Position numbers and translations under genes: made by a program
The notes under the pieces: model-generated
What the model was told of the DNA's origin: nothing
Seen by the model: the letters and a program-made list of their open reading frames with translations, nothing else
The model's database searches: none
In this document: positions 56,117 to 64,000 of the stretch, piece by piece
Numbering within the stretch: position 1 is the first letter of the stretch
Layout: each line of letters begins with the position of its first letter
Assembly: GCA_964035015.1 (NCBI GenBank)
Contig: OZ036002.1
Span: 10,921,699-10,985,698, forward strand
DNA from: Corallium rubrum
Taxonomy: Eukaryota > Cnidaria > Anthozoa > Scleralcyonacea > Coralliidae
Direction: 5' to 3'
Length of the DNA stretch: 64,000 nt

Positions 56117-56714
56117 TAGTTTGTGTGTAATGTTATGTCAGAAAAGGACAGGAATTTGTAAAAATACAGCAAATCATGAGTGATCTCATCACACCAACAA
56201 CATAGAACATCATCTTTACTGTAAATCTTATTGTTAGGGAAATTTGACACTTCCGTTACGTCATTTTAACAAGAGCTTAAAATATGGATCTTTGTAGAAA
56301 ATATAACAAATTGTAAATATTCAAGAAAGTTAAAAGCGATAGAAATAAAAAGCAGTACAAGCAATGACATCAATACTTAAACTTAAACGAATGATTAATT
56401 TAAAACTGATATTACCAAATAAAATAAATTACAGTCAGGTTCCTTTTGACGGAAATGTTTGAAGTTCCCAAGTTCGTTTTGAACTTCGCATTTGATTGGC
56501 AACTTAGTTGCTATTATCCAATCAAATGCGAAGTTCAAAACGAACTTGCGAACTTCTAGCAATTGCCTTCCAATTTATATATATATTGTCTACGAACTTA
56601 TTTCAAACATTACACCGCTGCTGTAGTCTACAATAGTGTATATACTCCATCCCAATGGCAAACGCATTTCAACAGCTGTGAAATGCGGTAGCCCGCGAGC
56701 ATGCGCGAAATTTA

Positions 56715-56845
56715 GGCTATGTGCACACGCTAACGTTTCCGAGCGTTTTCACATTGTTTATTGTTCTCAAGGGAATCGAGAACAATCAGTTCATTACTTG
56801 AAACAATACGAAAACGCTTGGAAACGTTACCGTGTGCACATAGCC
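56715..56845. mobile_element. 131-bp MITE with TTA target duplication
   Basis: Ends GGCTATGTGCACACG and CGTGTGCACATAGCC, TTA at 56712-56714 and 56846-56848; arms continue through AACGTTTCCGAGCGTTTTC. A half copy lies at 29887-29945. Confidence 0.88.
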
Positions 56846-57473
56846 TTAAAACCGTGTGGCAAATTATACGCAATATTCCCAAACACGTAGCGCGTCACCG
56901 TGCGCATATAAAATCAAGCACAAATGTTATCACAACTACTCACTGGTTTATTAAAATTAACATAAAGATATAGTTATTTAAAATTGTTCGATCATCATAC
57001 AGATATAAATGTATGAATGCTAGTTACCTTACTGGTCGGAGTTCGCCTGACCATATCCTTTGACCATTAGGAAACTCCACACGCATTGGCAACTTGCCTT
57101 GCGGGGGCGTGAATTCTATAAACCGATCGGATGAATTCCTATTAATATTCGATTAATTTACGCGTGACTAATAAACATCATAGAAGACGGAGTTCTTCGA
57201 AGTTTAATAACTTGACATTGATTTTGCCTGAGTATTCTACAACAACGGATGTCATATTATCGACCTGTATTAGTACAGAAGAATGCGCAATACATCAAGT
57301 TTATGTATTTTTTTACAAATTTTGACTGATGCTTAAGCATCGTTCGCTACACTCTGGATCCGCCCCTGCAAGGGGGTAGCTTTTCTTCGGACTAAATTTT
57401 GCGGTAATGTAGAAAAAACGTGACGTCCTAGTTTGTCTCAACAGGTTTTGTCCAGGATTGTAGTTGGGACTTA

Positions 57474-57834
57474 GTGGGGTGTTTACATGAGGCTGGACCG
57501 AACACAGACCAGACTGATTTCGGGTCGGTTGTAGTGTTTTTACTAAAGCCCATTTTCATGAGTCCGTCCTGAGATTCAGTTCACGCCGGTCTAATCTCAG
57601 GTCGCCTGCTAGACCGAACTGAAGCACTTTCTCCTCTCAAACTCAATACGTTGTTTTAAATGAGATTGGTGTCAATCTACATAAAATAATGATTCTCCGG
57701 CGGTCACGATCTGTAAGGCAATCGACACAGATCTTGGAGTAACAGCGAAACCAAGTCTGTATAGTTTCAAGGTCGGCCTCATGTAAGCAAAAACTGAAAT
57801 GCAAAATTCAGGTCGGCCTCATGTAAACACCCGC
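57474..57834. mobile_element. 361-bp MITE with TTA target duplication
   Basis: Ends GTGGGGTGTTTACATGAGGC and GCCTCATGTAAACACCCGC, with TTA at 57471-57473 and 57835-57837. Confidence 0.82.
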
Positions 57835-57874
57835 TTAGAGTCCTTTTGCTAAACCCTTATATCTAACTCACTTG

Positions 57875-58550
57875 AGGTGGCTCCATGCAGTTTCTTGAAA
57901 AACGGAAAATACAAGTTTGAGAGTTCACAAAACACGTGTATAAACAATTCGGAAAAAGAACAAAACTAAATGTTATGCATTGTTACACAGTCTGACAATC
58001 AAAAACAGTTACCAAATAAATAGCAACAGTTGCTGCTATAGCAACAGTGACCTTTCAAAATGGCTGCCAATTACCCTTCAAATTAATTTAATTCGAAAAA
58101 AACTTTGGTGACCCCCAATTTTTTTTTCATTAAAACTTTTCTTGAAGTATGAATAATCAATAGGCCGATTTTAAAAAAATTTTGTCGATCCAAATTTTTT
58201 AAAATTAACAAACATGATTTTTCCAAGAAAAAAAATTATTCGTTCTACAGAATATTTTTAAAATCGGCCTATTGATTACTCATACTTCAAGAAAAGTTTT
58301 AATGGGAAAAAAAATGGGGGTTACCAAAGTTTTTTTCGAATTAAATGAGTTTGAAGGGTAATTTGCAGCCATTTTGAAACGTCATTGCTGCCATGGCAAC
58401 AACTGTTGCTATTTATTTGGTAACAGTTTTTGATTGTCAGACTTTCTAACTATGCATACCATTTAGTTTTATTCTTTTTCCGAATTATTTATGCACGTGT
58501 TTTGAACTCTCAAACTTGTATTTCCCACAAGAAACTGTATGGAGCCACCT
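57875..58550. mobile_element. 676-bp foldback element upstream of bZIP B
   Basis: AGGTGGCTCCATGCAGTTTC pairs with GAAACTGTATGGAGCCACCT; arms of about 300 bases include CAACTGTTGCTATTTATTTG and AATCGGCCTATTGATTA. Non-coding; no clear target duplication. Confidence 0.8.
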
Positions 58551-58634
58551 TGACACTTTTGTTGTTTGCAACGTATCAGTAACTATTCTTTTTATTTTTT
58601 GTATTCAGTGAGTTTGATTAAAGCTTCTATTCTT

Positions 58635-59452
58635 ATATTTATTCTTATTCTTATTCCTATTCCTATTCTTCTTATTCTTCTTATTATTCTTATTCTTCTT
58701 ATTCTTCTTATTCTTCTTATTCTTCTTATTCTTCTTATTCTTCTTATTCTTCTTATTCTTCTTATTCTTCTTATTCTTCTTATTCTTCTTATTCTTCTTA
58801 TTCTTCTTATTCTTCTTATTCTTCTTATTCTTCTTATTCTTCTTATTCTTCTTATTCTTCTTATTCTTCTTATTCTTCTTATTCTTCTTATTCTTCTTAT
58901 TCTTCTTATTCTTCTTATTCTTCTTATTCTTCTTATTCTTCTTATTATTCTTATTATTCCTATTATTCCTATTATTCTTATTATTCTTATTATTCTTATT
59001 ATTATTCTTATTATTCTTATTATTCTTATTATTCTTATTATTCTTATTATTCTTATTATTCTTATTCTTCTTATTCTTCTTATTCTTCTTATTCTTCTTA
59101 TTCTTCTTATTCTTCTTATTCTTCTTATTCTTCTTATTCTTCTTATTCTTCTTATTATTCTTATTATTCTTATTATTATTCTTATTATTCTTATTATTCT
59201 TATTATTCTTATTATTCTTATTATTCTTATTATTCTTATTATTCTTATTATTCTTATTATTCTTATTATTCTTATTATTCTTATTATTCTTATTATTCTT
59301 ATTCTTCTTATTCTTCTTATTCTTCTTAGTCTTAGTCTTAGTCTTAGTCTTAGTCTTAGTCTTATTCTTATTCTTATTCTTATTCTTATTCTTATTCTTA
59401 TTCTTATTCTTATTCTTATTCTTATTCTTATTCTTATTCTTATTCTTATTAT
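58635..59452 (+). repeat. Very long TTATTC/TTCTTA/TTATTA microsatellite
   Basis: About 820 bp made of TTATTC, TTCTTA and TTATTA hexamer-like blocks with a short CTTAGT block near 59329-59361. The plus strand is almost purely pyrimidine plus A. Long frames open on both strands are a by-product of the period. It runs to within 15 bases of the bZIP B start codon. Confidence 0.97.
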
Positions 59453-59466
59453 ATATTGGTAGAACA

Positions 59467-60458
59467 ATGTGTGAGGAATCTAACAGAGTGATGGTGAAGA
59501 ATGAACTGTGGAACAAAATACAGTCAAGAAGAAAAGCGAAAGGTCTTGATGAGCTCACATTAAACGAAGACCATGTACAGAATCGAGAAACAAAGGTATA
59601 CACACGCTCATTTCCATTCATTTCGGGGGTGTTGGTGGCACAGTAGTTAGGGCACGTGCCTTTCACCTCTGCGAACTGGTTCGATACCTGCTCAGTTCAG
59701 TTATCTGATAAAATTTCACACTTGACTCTACCAAACATCGCAGGTTTACTCCAGGTTACCGTACTCCGGTTTCCTCCTGTAGTAACACTGGACCAATAAG
59801 GGATGGCCCTTACTGGAACTCTAAGGAGAACAGTTAGCTATAACTGATAGAGTTATCCAGTATTATAACTTATCGGATTCATCTAAGCCTGATATGGCAA
59901 AATATTTAAATCGAAAATTCAATATTTAGCGAGACCGAAGGTCGAGCCTAACATTAAAATTTGAGACTTAAATATTTTCCACATCGGGCGAAGATACCTG
60001 TCCAAAGGTTGCTACCCAATATGCAATTGTCCTACATCGTAAAATATTGGGCTGGCACGTGACGCTTAGGTAGACATTTGATTGGACGAGGGTATAATAA
60101 AAATAAGGTTAATTCACCGACCTACATCTAATTACATGTACATGGCGTGATACCTGGGTTTTCCCATATATTATTGAGACGAATGGATGTGGTAGCCTTT
60201 CTCCCCTATGTCAGCCGTTAAAAACCAGCGAGAAACTTAAGCTACGGTTACACACATCGATTTATGTCGCCAATTTGTGTCGCAACGGCATTGCGAGATA
60301 AATCGGTGTGTGTAACATACCCAGTCGACACCGATTTATACGTTGCTGAAGCATTGCAAGTTTTTGATAGGGGATCAAAAACTTGCAAACGAAAATCGGC
60401 AACGCCGCACAAATCGACAAGTGTAACATACCTGTCGCCGATTTGTGTTGCAATCATG

Positions 60459-60489
<31 letters not shown>

Positions 60490-62272
60490 CTTTATTTATT
60501 TCTTTATTTGTTTGTTGACTCGAACAAGATTGAAACGCAGTCAGACGTCCGTTTATCACCAAGGATTTCTGGTTGGAGAACACATTAAACTAAGCTACAG
60601 AGGGCGTCACCGATAGCTTAGTTACAATTTCTCTCTACTGATTTAATGGTAGTATTGCCGGTTAAGTTTTGGGTAAATCACGCGTAACATTTAACTTGGA
60701 ATTTCACCTAACTGAATTATGTTCTGTATAGAGACTTTTGGTGAACGAAAATTTCGAGCAATTTTGGAGACTCTCACCAGCATCGCTACCCTGCGAGTCA
60801 GAGCCTCTTTCCAACCTACGCAGGCTTCGGGGGAAAGTAGGCTCTGCCAACAAACTTGATATTTCTTTTTGAGCATGCGTGAACGGTTGCCAAGATACTA
60901 TTTTGGGCCCAGGCTCTAACCCGTTACTTGTTATTTTCCTGCTTACGCGTATTCATAAACTAGAACTTGTTTGACCAGTTTAAAACCTGACTGACTCGCC
61001 CCAAACTTGGGGCGAAGATCGGGTTTGTTGGCAGAGCCCACTTTCCCCCGAAGCCTGCGTAGGTCGGAAAGGAGCTCTGACTCGCAGGGTACAGCATCGC
61101 CGGGTCGCGAGCTCTATTTCAACCGAAAAGCCTTGTGTTGCATTTTCCCAATGATACCAGTTTGATCTTGTACAGTACATATTCGAAGACTCAAAAGTTT
61201 CCCTTATCAAAACCAAATACCTATAGAACGTGTAGTTGAATCGAGTGAAATGGTAAATATTATTTACATGTGATACAGTACACATACAGATATAAGCAGT
61301 GCTGTGAGTAACTTCGTTACAAGTAACTAGTTACATGTAATCGTTACTTTTTTGAGTAACTTTACCGGTAACTAGTTACTTTTTTCAGAAGGTAACTGTA
61401 AGTGGTTACAAAAAGTAGGAATAAAAAGTAACGATAACTATTTAAATCTGCCATCGAGAGTGCCGTTACTTTTTGCGATATCCATAATACTCCCAACCTC
61501 ACCGAGTCGTCGTTCAACGTCGTATACAGCTTTTCATTGAACTGAACACACCGTTGCCTGCAAGTGCAGCATGTGAAAGGCTGTTCAGCTGCGCAGGATT
61601 AATTTTCAGACCACATCGCTGCTGAATGACTGATCGTAATTTTGAAAATTCTCTTCTGGTCAAATTAAACAATAGTTTTGTCTAATTCACATGCTTCTCG
61701 ATTTTAAAAGCAGAACGAAAGAATAGGTGTAACTTTGTAATTGTAATTGTAACTAGTTACAAAATTTTTAAAGTAACTTTGTAACTGTAACTAGTTACTT
61801 GTTTTCATTGTAACTTGTATCGGTAACTAGTTACTTTTCTGATGATGTAACTGTAACTGCAACTACAATCCTGGACAAAAGTCCTTGGGACACCAAGTGA
61901 AAATCATCAATAACGGCAAAGTGTCCCAACAATTTTGTCCAGGATTGTAGTTACAAAATTTTTAAAGTAACTTTGTAACTGTAACTAGTTACTTTTTTCA
62001 TTGTAACTTGTATCGGTAACTAGTTACTTTTCTGATGATGTAACTGTAACTGCAACTAGTTACAAAAATTATGTAACTATTACAGCACTGCATATAAGTA
62101 GTATACACTTCCCGCGTTCACCATCGTCTCCGATATCACATGCATGTGTATATTGAATTTTCAGCTCTCGTGTGAAGACATCGAAAGAATAAACACACGT
62201 AGGGAGCGCAATCGAATGGCAGCACAAAGGTCGAGGGAGAGAAAAAGACAAAGAAGTGATGCTTTGCAGAAG
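59467..62272 (+). CDS. bZIP transcription factor B, 5' exons only (Fos/ATF-like)
   Basis: Two phase-0 exons are visible: 59467-59595 (43 codons, ends AAG|GTATAC) and 62165-62272 (36 codons, TTCAG|CTC to AAG|GTATAT). Exon 1 carries MVKNELWNKIQSRRKAKGL, closely matching exon 1 of bZIP A. Exon 2 has the same length and phase as in A and carries RRERNRMAAQRSRERKRQR, a bZIP basic region with the N-x7-R signature; the Cys of A is Ser here. The first zipper leucine (ALQK) ends the exon, so the zipper must be in an exon beyond the window. An acceptor-like TTGGTAG stands four bases before the ATG, suggesting a 5' UTR exon upstream of the microsatellite. Intron 1 (2569 bp) holds a SINE, a 9-bp-duplication MITE and a hAT. 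Incomplete, so expression and pseudogene status are open. Confidence 0.8.
59625..59865 (+). mobile_element. tRNA-derived SINE in intron 1 of bZIP B
   Basis: Head GGTGGCACAGTAGTTAGGGC, B box GGTTCGATACC (59678-59688), central block GTACTCCGGTTTCCTCC and tail ACACTGGACCAATAAGGGAT. Collinear with 45880-46130. Confidence 0.85.
60238..60490. repeat. MITE remnant and (AT)n
   Basis: AAGCTACGGTTACACACATC starts a series of CGATTTRTGTCGC words in both orientations (to about 60455). (AT)n follows at 60463-60490. Only one terminus is clear. Confidence 0.5.
60787..61091. mobile_element. 305-bp MITE with 9-bp target duplication
   Basis: Ends TACCCTGCGAGTCAGAGC and GCTCTGACTCGCAGGGTA; CAGCATCGC is duplicated exactly at 60778-60786 and 61092-61100. 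Arms include ACGCAGGCTTCGGGGGAAAG. In intron 1 of bZIP B. Confidence 0.9.
61510..61685 (+). pseudogene. hAT transposase C-terminal dimerisation domain, broken
   Basis: PLPASAACERLFSCAGLIF matches the hAT C-terminal block; the frame then meets a TGA and continues with RNFENSLLVKLNNSF to a TAA. The rest of the transposase is gone. Non-functional. Confidence 0.8.
61866..61947. mobile_element. 82-bp mariner-type MITE
   Basis: CAATCCTGGACAAAA and TTTTGTCCAGGATTG with TA on both sides. Nested in the hAT at 61297-62090. Same ends as 55858-57460. Confidence 0.85.
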
Positions 62273-62322
62273 GTATATATACATATATATGTAAGAGTGT
62301 AAAAAAAGTATAGTGTTGCGTA

Positions 62323-62899
62323 CATAGAGATCATATAAATACTAGAGGGAGCATCCTATCTTAGTTTCAGTCAACGGCGGGTATTTGAATTTATTTTGAA
62401 TTTATTAAATTTGCCACTTAACGTGTGGCAGGAGAGAGGAACAGAACGCTCGTCCCAATTGACACCAAACTCCTATGTGTAGACAACTAAGACCTAGGTG
62501 TTGATTTTACGGAGGGAGGAAAACCGGAGAACCCGGCGAAAAACCCTCGGAGCACAGGAGAGACCAACTAAACTCTACTCACGTAAGTCCCAAGCTGACG
62601 GAGGACGGGGTTATTCCCAAACGGTCACCCATCCAAGTACTAACCCCGTCCGACCGGGCTTAACTATCGGTGAGAGGCAGCGCCCTAACAGCATACGCCA
62701 CCCGTGCTCCCTAAAAACCAATTGAACGCCGCCATCTTGGATTTTTTTGGAGACAAACATTAGGCACGTTGGTTGGCAAATGACTAGGTCTAGTACATTT
62801 GCCAACCAATTGACTGAAATATCATAGGTAATGGCGGCTGCCATGTGGTTACCAAATTTTTACGCCAATGCGCCCTCTAGTATTTATATGATCTCTATG
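62323..62899. mobile_element. hAT-like element carrying a 5S-derived SINE
   Basis: Perfect 27-bp inverted ends starting CATAGAGATCATATAAATAC; GTTGCGTA and GTTGCGCA outside form an 8-bp duplication with one mismatch. It lies in intron 2 of bZIP B, 50 bases after the basic-region exon, and interrupts a fragment of the 20901/33161 repeat. Confidence 0.85.
62420..62712 (-). mobile_element. 5S rRNA-derived SINE (SINE3 type)
   Basis: On the minus strand the head (about 62598-62712) is 5S rRNA-like: AGTTAAGCCCGGTCGGAC, then GGTTAGTACTTGGATGGG and GACCGTTTGGGAATA, which cover the internal pol III promoter. After it comes GCCGGGTTCTCCGGTTTTCC (within 62514-62538), similar to the central block of the tRNA SINEs in this window. 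The tail boundary is approximate. Confidence 0.85.
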
Positions 62900-63279
62900 G
62901 TTGCGCAGCAGTGTTTGTAGTACACTATTTCGTCATCCAGGCTAATTTCGGTAGTATAATTACCGTATTTTCACTTTAATTGTATACTATATATACGTAC
63001 TATATAAATAGATTATATATGGGGGCGACAATTTAAATTTTAAAATACGACGAGTTCTAAATTTAAAGGTTTCAATTACAGGAGTATAATTATATCATAC
63101 AGGGCCGTGGGCAGTAAGACTGCCAAATTTTTAGGGGGGTCCCGGGGTATGCTCCCCCGGAAAATTTTTGAAAATTGAGTTAGGCAATTGATTGCCGGCT
63201 ACTGGGAACCAAGAAGGGAAGAAGTCAATCAAATGCGTAGTTTAAAACAAGCTTTGAACCTCCCAACGAACTTCGGAAC
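62900..63279. other. Spacer with hAT-like fragment
   Basis: GGGGGTCCCGGGGTATGCTCCC (about 63134-63156) belongs to the GCATGCCCCC repeat family. An AAGTTCG/CGAACTT-like inverted pair is near 63240-63280. No bZIP zipper exon was found here. Confidence 0.5.
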
Positions 63280-63632
63280 CAGGGACGTAGCCAGGGGGGG
63301 AGCCGGGGGAGCCGCGGCTCCCCCCCTTTTGATATAAAACAACAGACATGTAACTACAAAACTGATGCAATATCAATTGTGTCAGGAAATAAACTGTATT
63401 CAATCTGCTGAGTGTATGCATTTTAAGTATCTATGTGACGTTTGCGTGTTTTGAGTATTTTATATGACGTTTCTTAACGTTCGAGTCTGTAAAATCTTCC
63501 TCCAAAAGCCAGGAAATGGCATTTCAGCGACTCTCGATTTCAAAATTTCCCGGGGGAGCATGCCCCCGGACCTCCCTAAAAATTTATTTTGACTTCGGCT
63601 CCCCCTCTTTCAAAATCCTGGCTACGTGCCTG
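63280..63632. mobile_element. 353-bp hAT element, exact 8-bp duplication
   Basis: Ends CAGGGACGTAGCCAGG and CCTGGCTACGTGCCTG; TTCGGAAC at 63272-63279 and 63633-63640. It contains the GGAAATGGCATTTCAG and GCATGCCCCCGGACC blocks seen elsewhere in the window. Confidence 0.9.
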
Positions 63633-63846
63633 TTCGGAACGAACTTCCAAACATTTTGGTGAAAGTGAGTAGCAAGTGACTGTAAAATAATAGTTAACTC
63701 TAACAGGATAAAGCGCGAACACAACGCGAAAACTCATTGTCAGAGTTACGATATTAAATAAACTAGTTAGTTCTTTATTCTGTGACTCTGGGAACAAATG
63801 TGTGACATTATAAAAATCCTATTTTGGAATTTCTCTGGGGGAAGAT

Positions 63847-63894
63847 GATATCAGGGCCGTATATAGCCCCCGCTATCTACGGCCCTGATATCAT
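63847..63894. repeat. Perfect-ended palindrome
   Basis: ATGATATCAGGGCCGTATA pairs with the inverse ending CGGCCCTGATATCAT. CAGGGCC/GGCCCTG ends hint at a minimal hAT relic, but the flanks give no 8-bp duplication. Confidence 0.55.
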
Positions 63895-64000
63895 ATTATT
63901 GTAAAGTGTGGGCGAAGTGTGATGGCATGCATGTTTGGAAATTATTCACAATACACAGGTCTGTATGACTGATCTATACCTGTTTCGACTAGCCAAGATA

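Larger units (their letters stand above)
56014..57368. mobile_element. 1355-bp hAT-like element with 5-bp duplication
   Basis: Ends CAGGGGCGGATCCAG and CTGGATCCGCCCCTG; CAAGG is repeated at 56009-56013 and 57369-57373. Eight-base flanks do not match. The ends resemble 25239-25797. It carries a CRE array at its left end, an inverted repeat AAGTTCGTTTTGAACTTCGC (about 56468-56550) and a nested TTA-target MITE. No transposase. Confidence 0.82.
55858..57460. mobile_element. Mariner-type MITE split by a later insertion
   Basis: Ends CAATCTTGGACAAAACTG and CAGGTTTTGTCCAGGATTG with TA on both sides (55856-55857, 57461-57462), plus matching TTGAGACA/TGTCTCAA inside. The element at 56014-57368 is inserted in it. 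A tiny relative with the same ends is at 61866-61947. Confidence 0.8.
61297..62090 (+). mobile_element. hAT element with transposase remnant, in intron 1 of bZIP B
   Basis: Ends CAGTGCTGTGAGTAAC and TTACAGCACTG; GATATAAG and CATATAAG outside form an 8-bp duplication with one mismatch. Many GTAACTAGTTAC palindromes fill the subterminal parts. The middle (61510-61685) encodes a hAT C-terminal dimerisation domain remnant. A TA-target MITE is nested at 61866-61947. Confidence 0.85.

Noticed and set aside
58566-59666. Long open frames (about 290-350 codons) on both strands over 58.6-59.7 kb
   Set aside because: They consist of Ile/Leu, Arg/Ile or Lys/Asn repeats generated by the TTATTC microsatellite, whose hexamer lacks stops. 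No domain.
138-62272. One large inverted duplication explaining both the H2B pair and the bZIP pair
   Set aside because: After inversion the second bZIP should lie upstream of the second H2B; it lies downstream on the same strand, so a single event does not fit.
63847-63894. A minimal hAT transposon with CAGGGCC ends
   Set aside because: Flanking bases are themselves palindromic and give no 8-bp direct duplication.

Overview
The window looks like accessory, transposon-dense euchromatin from an AT-rich animal genome. The two intron-less H2B genes have metazoan-type protein sequence and histone stem-loops instead of poly(A) signals. Introns have GT/AG borders, and the repeats are animal types: BEL/Pao, hAT, PIF/Harbinger-like and mariner-like MITEs, tRNA- and 5S-derived SINEs, and Penelope-type tails with hammerhead-like motifs. 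A cnidarian, probably an anthozoan, fits best. That placement rests on overall resemblance, not on a search.

Host genes are few. (1) Histone H2B copy 1 lies on the minus strand at 138-506 and copy 2 on the plus strand at 31649-32017. They encode identical 122-aa proteins and sit in inverted ~0.9 kb units; no H2A, H3 or H4 is in the window. (2) A complete three-exon bZIP gene of the Fos/ATF3/JDP2 type is on the minus strand at 3965-6333 (135 aa). (3) A paralogous bZIP gene is on the plus strand: two exons (59467-59595 and 62165-62272) are visible and the leucine-zipper exon must lie beyond the window. Exon phases match between the two genes, and the basic-region exon has the same length, so they share an ancestor.

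The largest single feature is a full-length BEL/Pao retrotransposon at 13563-20845. It has 264-bp LTRs that read identical, a 5-bp target duplication and one uninterrupted 2178-residue gag-pol frame, so it inserted recently.

Layout: 0-1 kb H2B unit 1; 1-3.9 kb small MITEs; 3.9-6.4 kb bZIP A with two transposons in intron 2; 6.5-13.4 kb MITEs, a LINE 3' end and a hammerhead-like motif; 13.5-20.9 kb BEL; 20.9-31.2 kb hAT, 9-bp-duplication and TTA-target elements, and a 17-bp minisatellite; 31.2-32.1 kb H2B unit 2; 32-47 kb AT microsatellites, foldback elements, the best hammerhead candidate (36.4 kb), a 21-bp minisatellite (39.6-40.7 kb) and SINEs; 47-53 kb a dispersed repeat rich in AACAAG/CTTGTT words, plus hAT; 53.7-54.4 kb a decayed LINE; 55.8-58.6 kb a nest of transposons carrying four CRE palindromes; 58.6-62.3 kb a very long TTATTC microsatellite running into bZIP B, whose introns hold SINE, hAT and MITE insertions; 62.3-64 kb more hAT-like elements, one with a 5S-derived SINE inside.

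Most mobile-element boundaries given here come from matching terminal inverted repeats and target-site duplications read directly. Family names resting only on duplication length are provisional.
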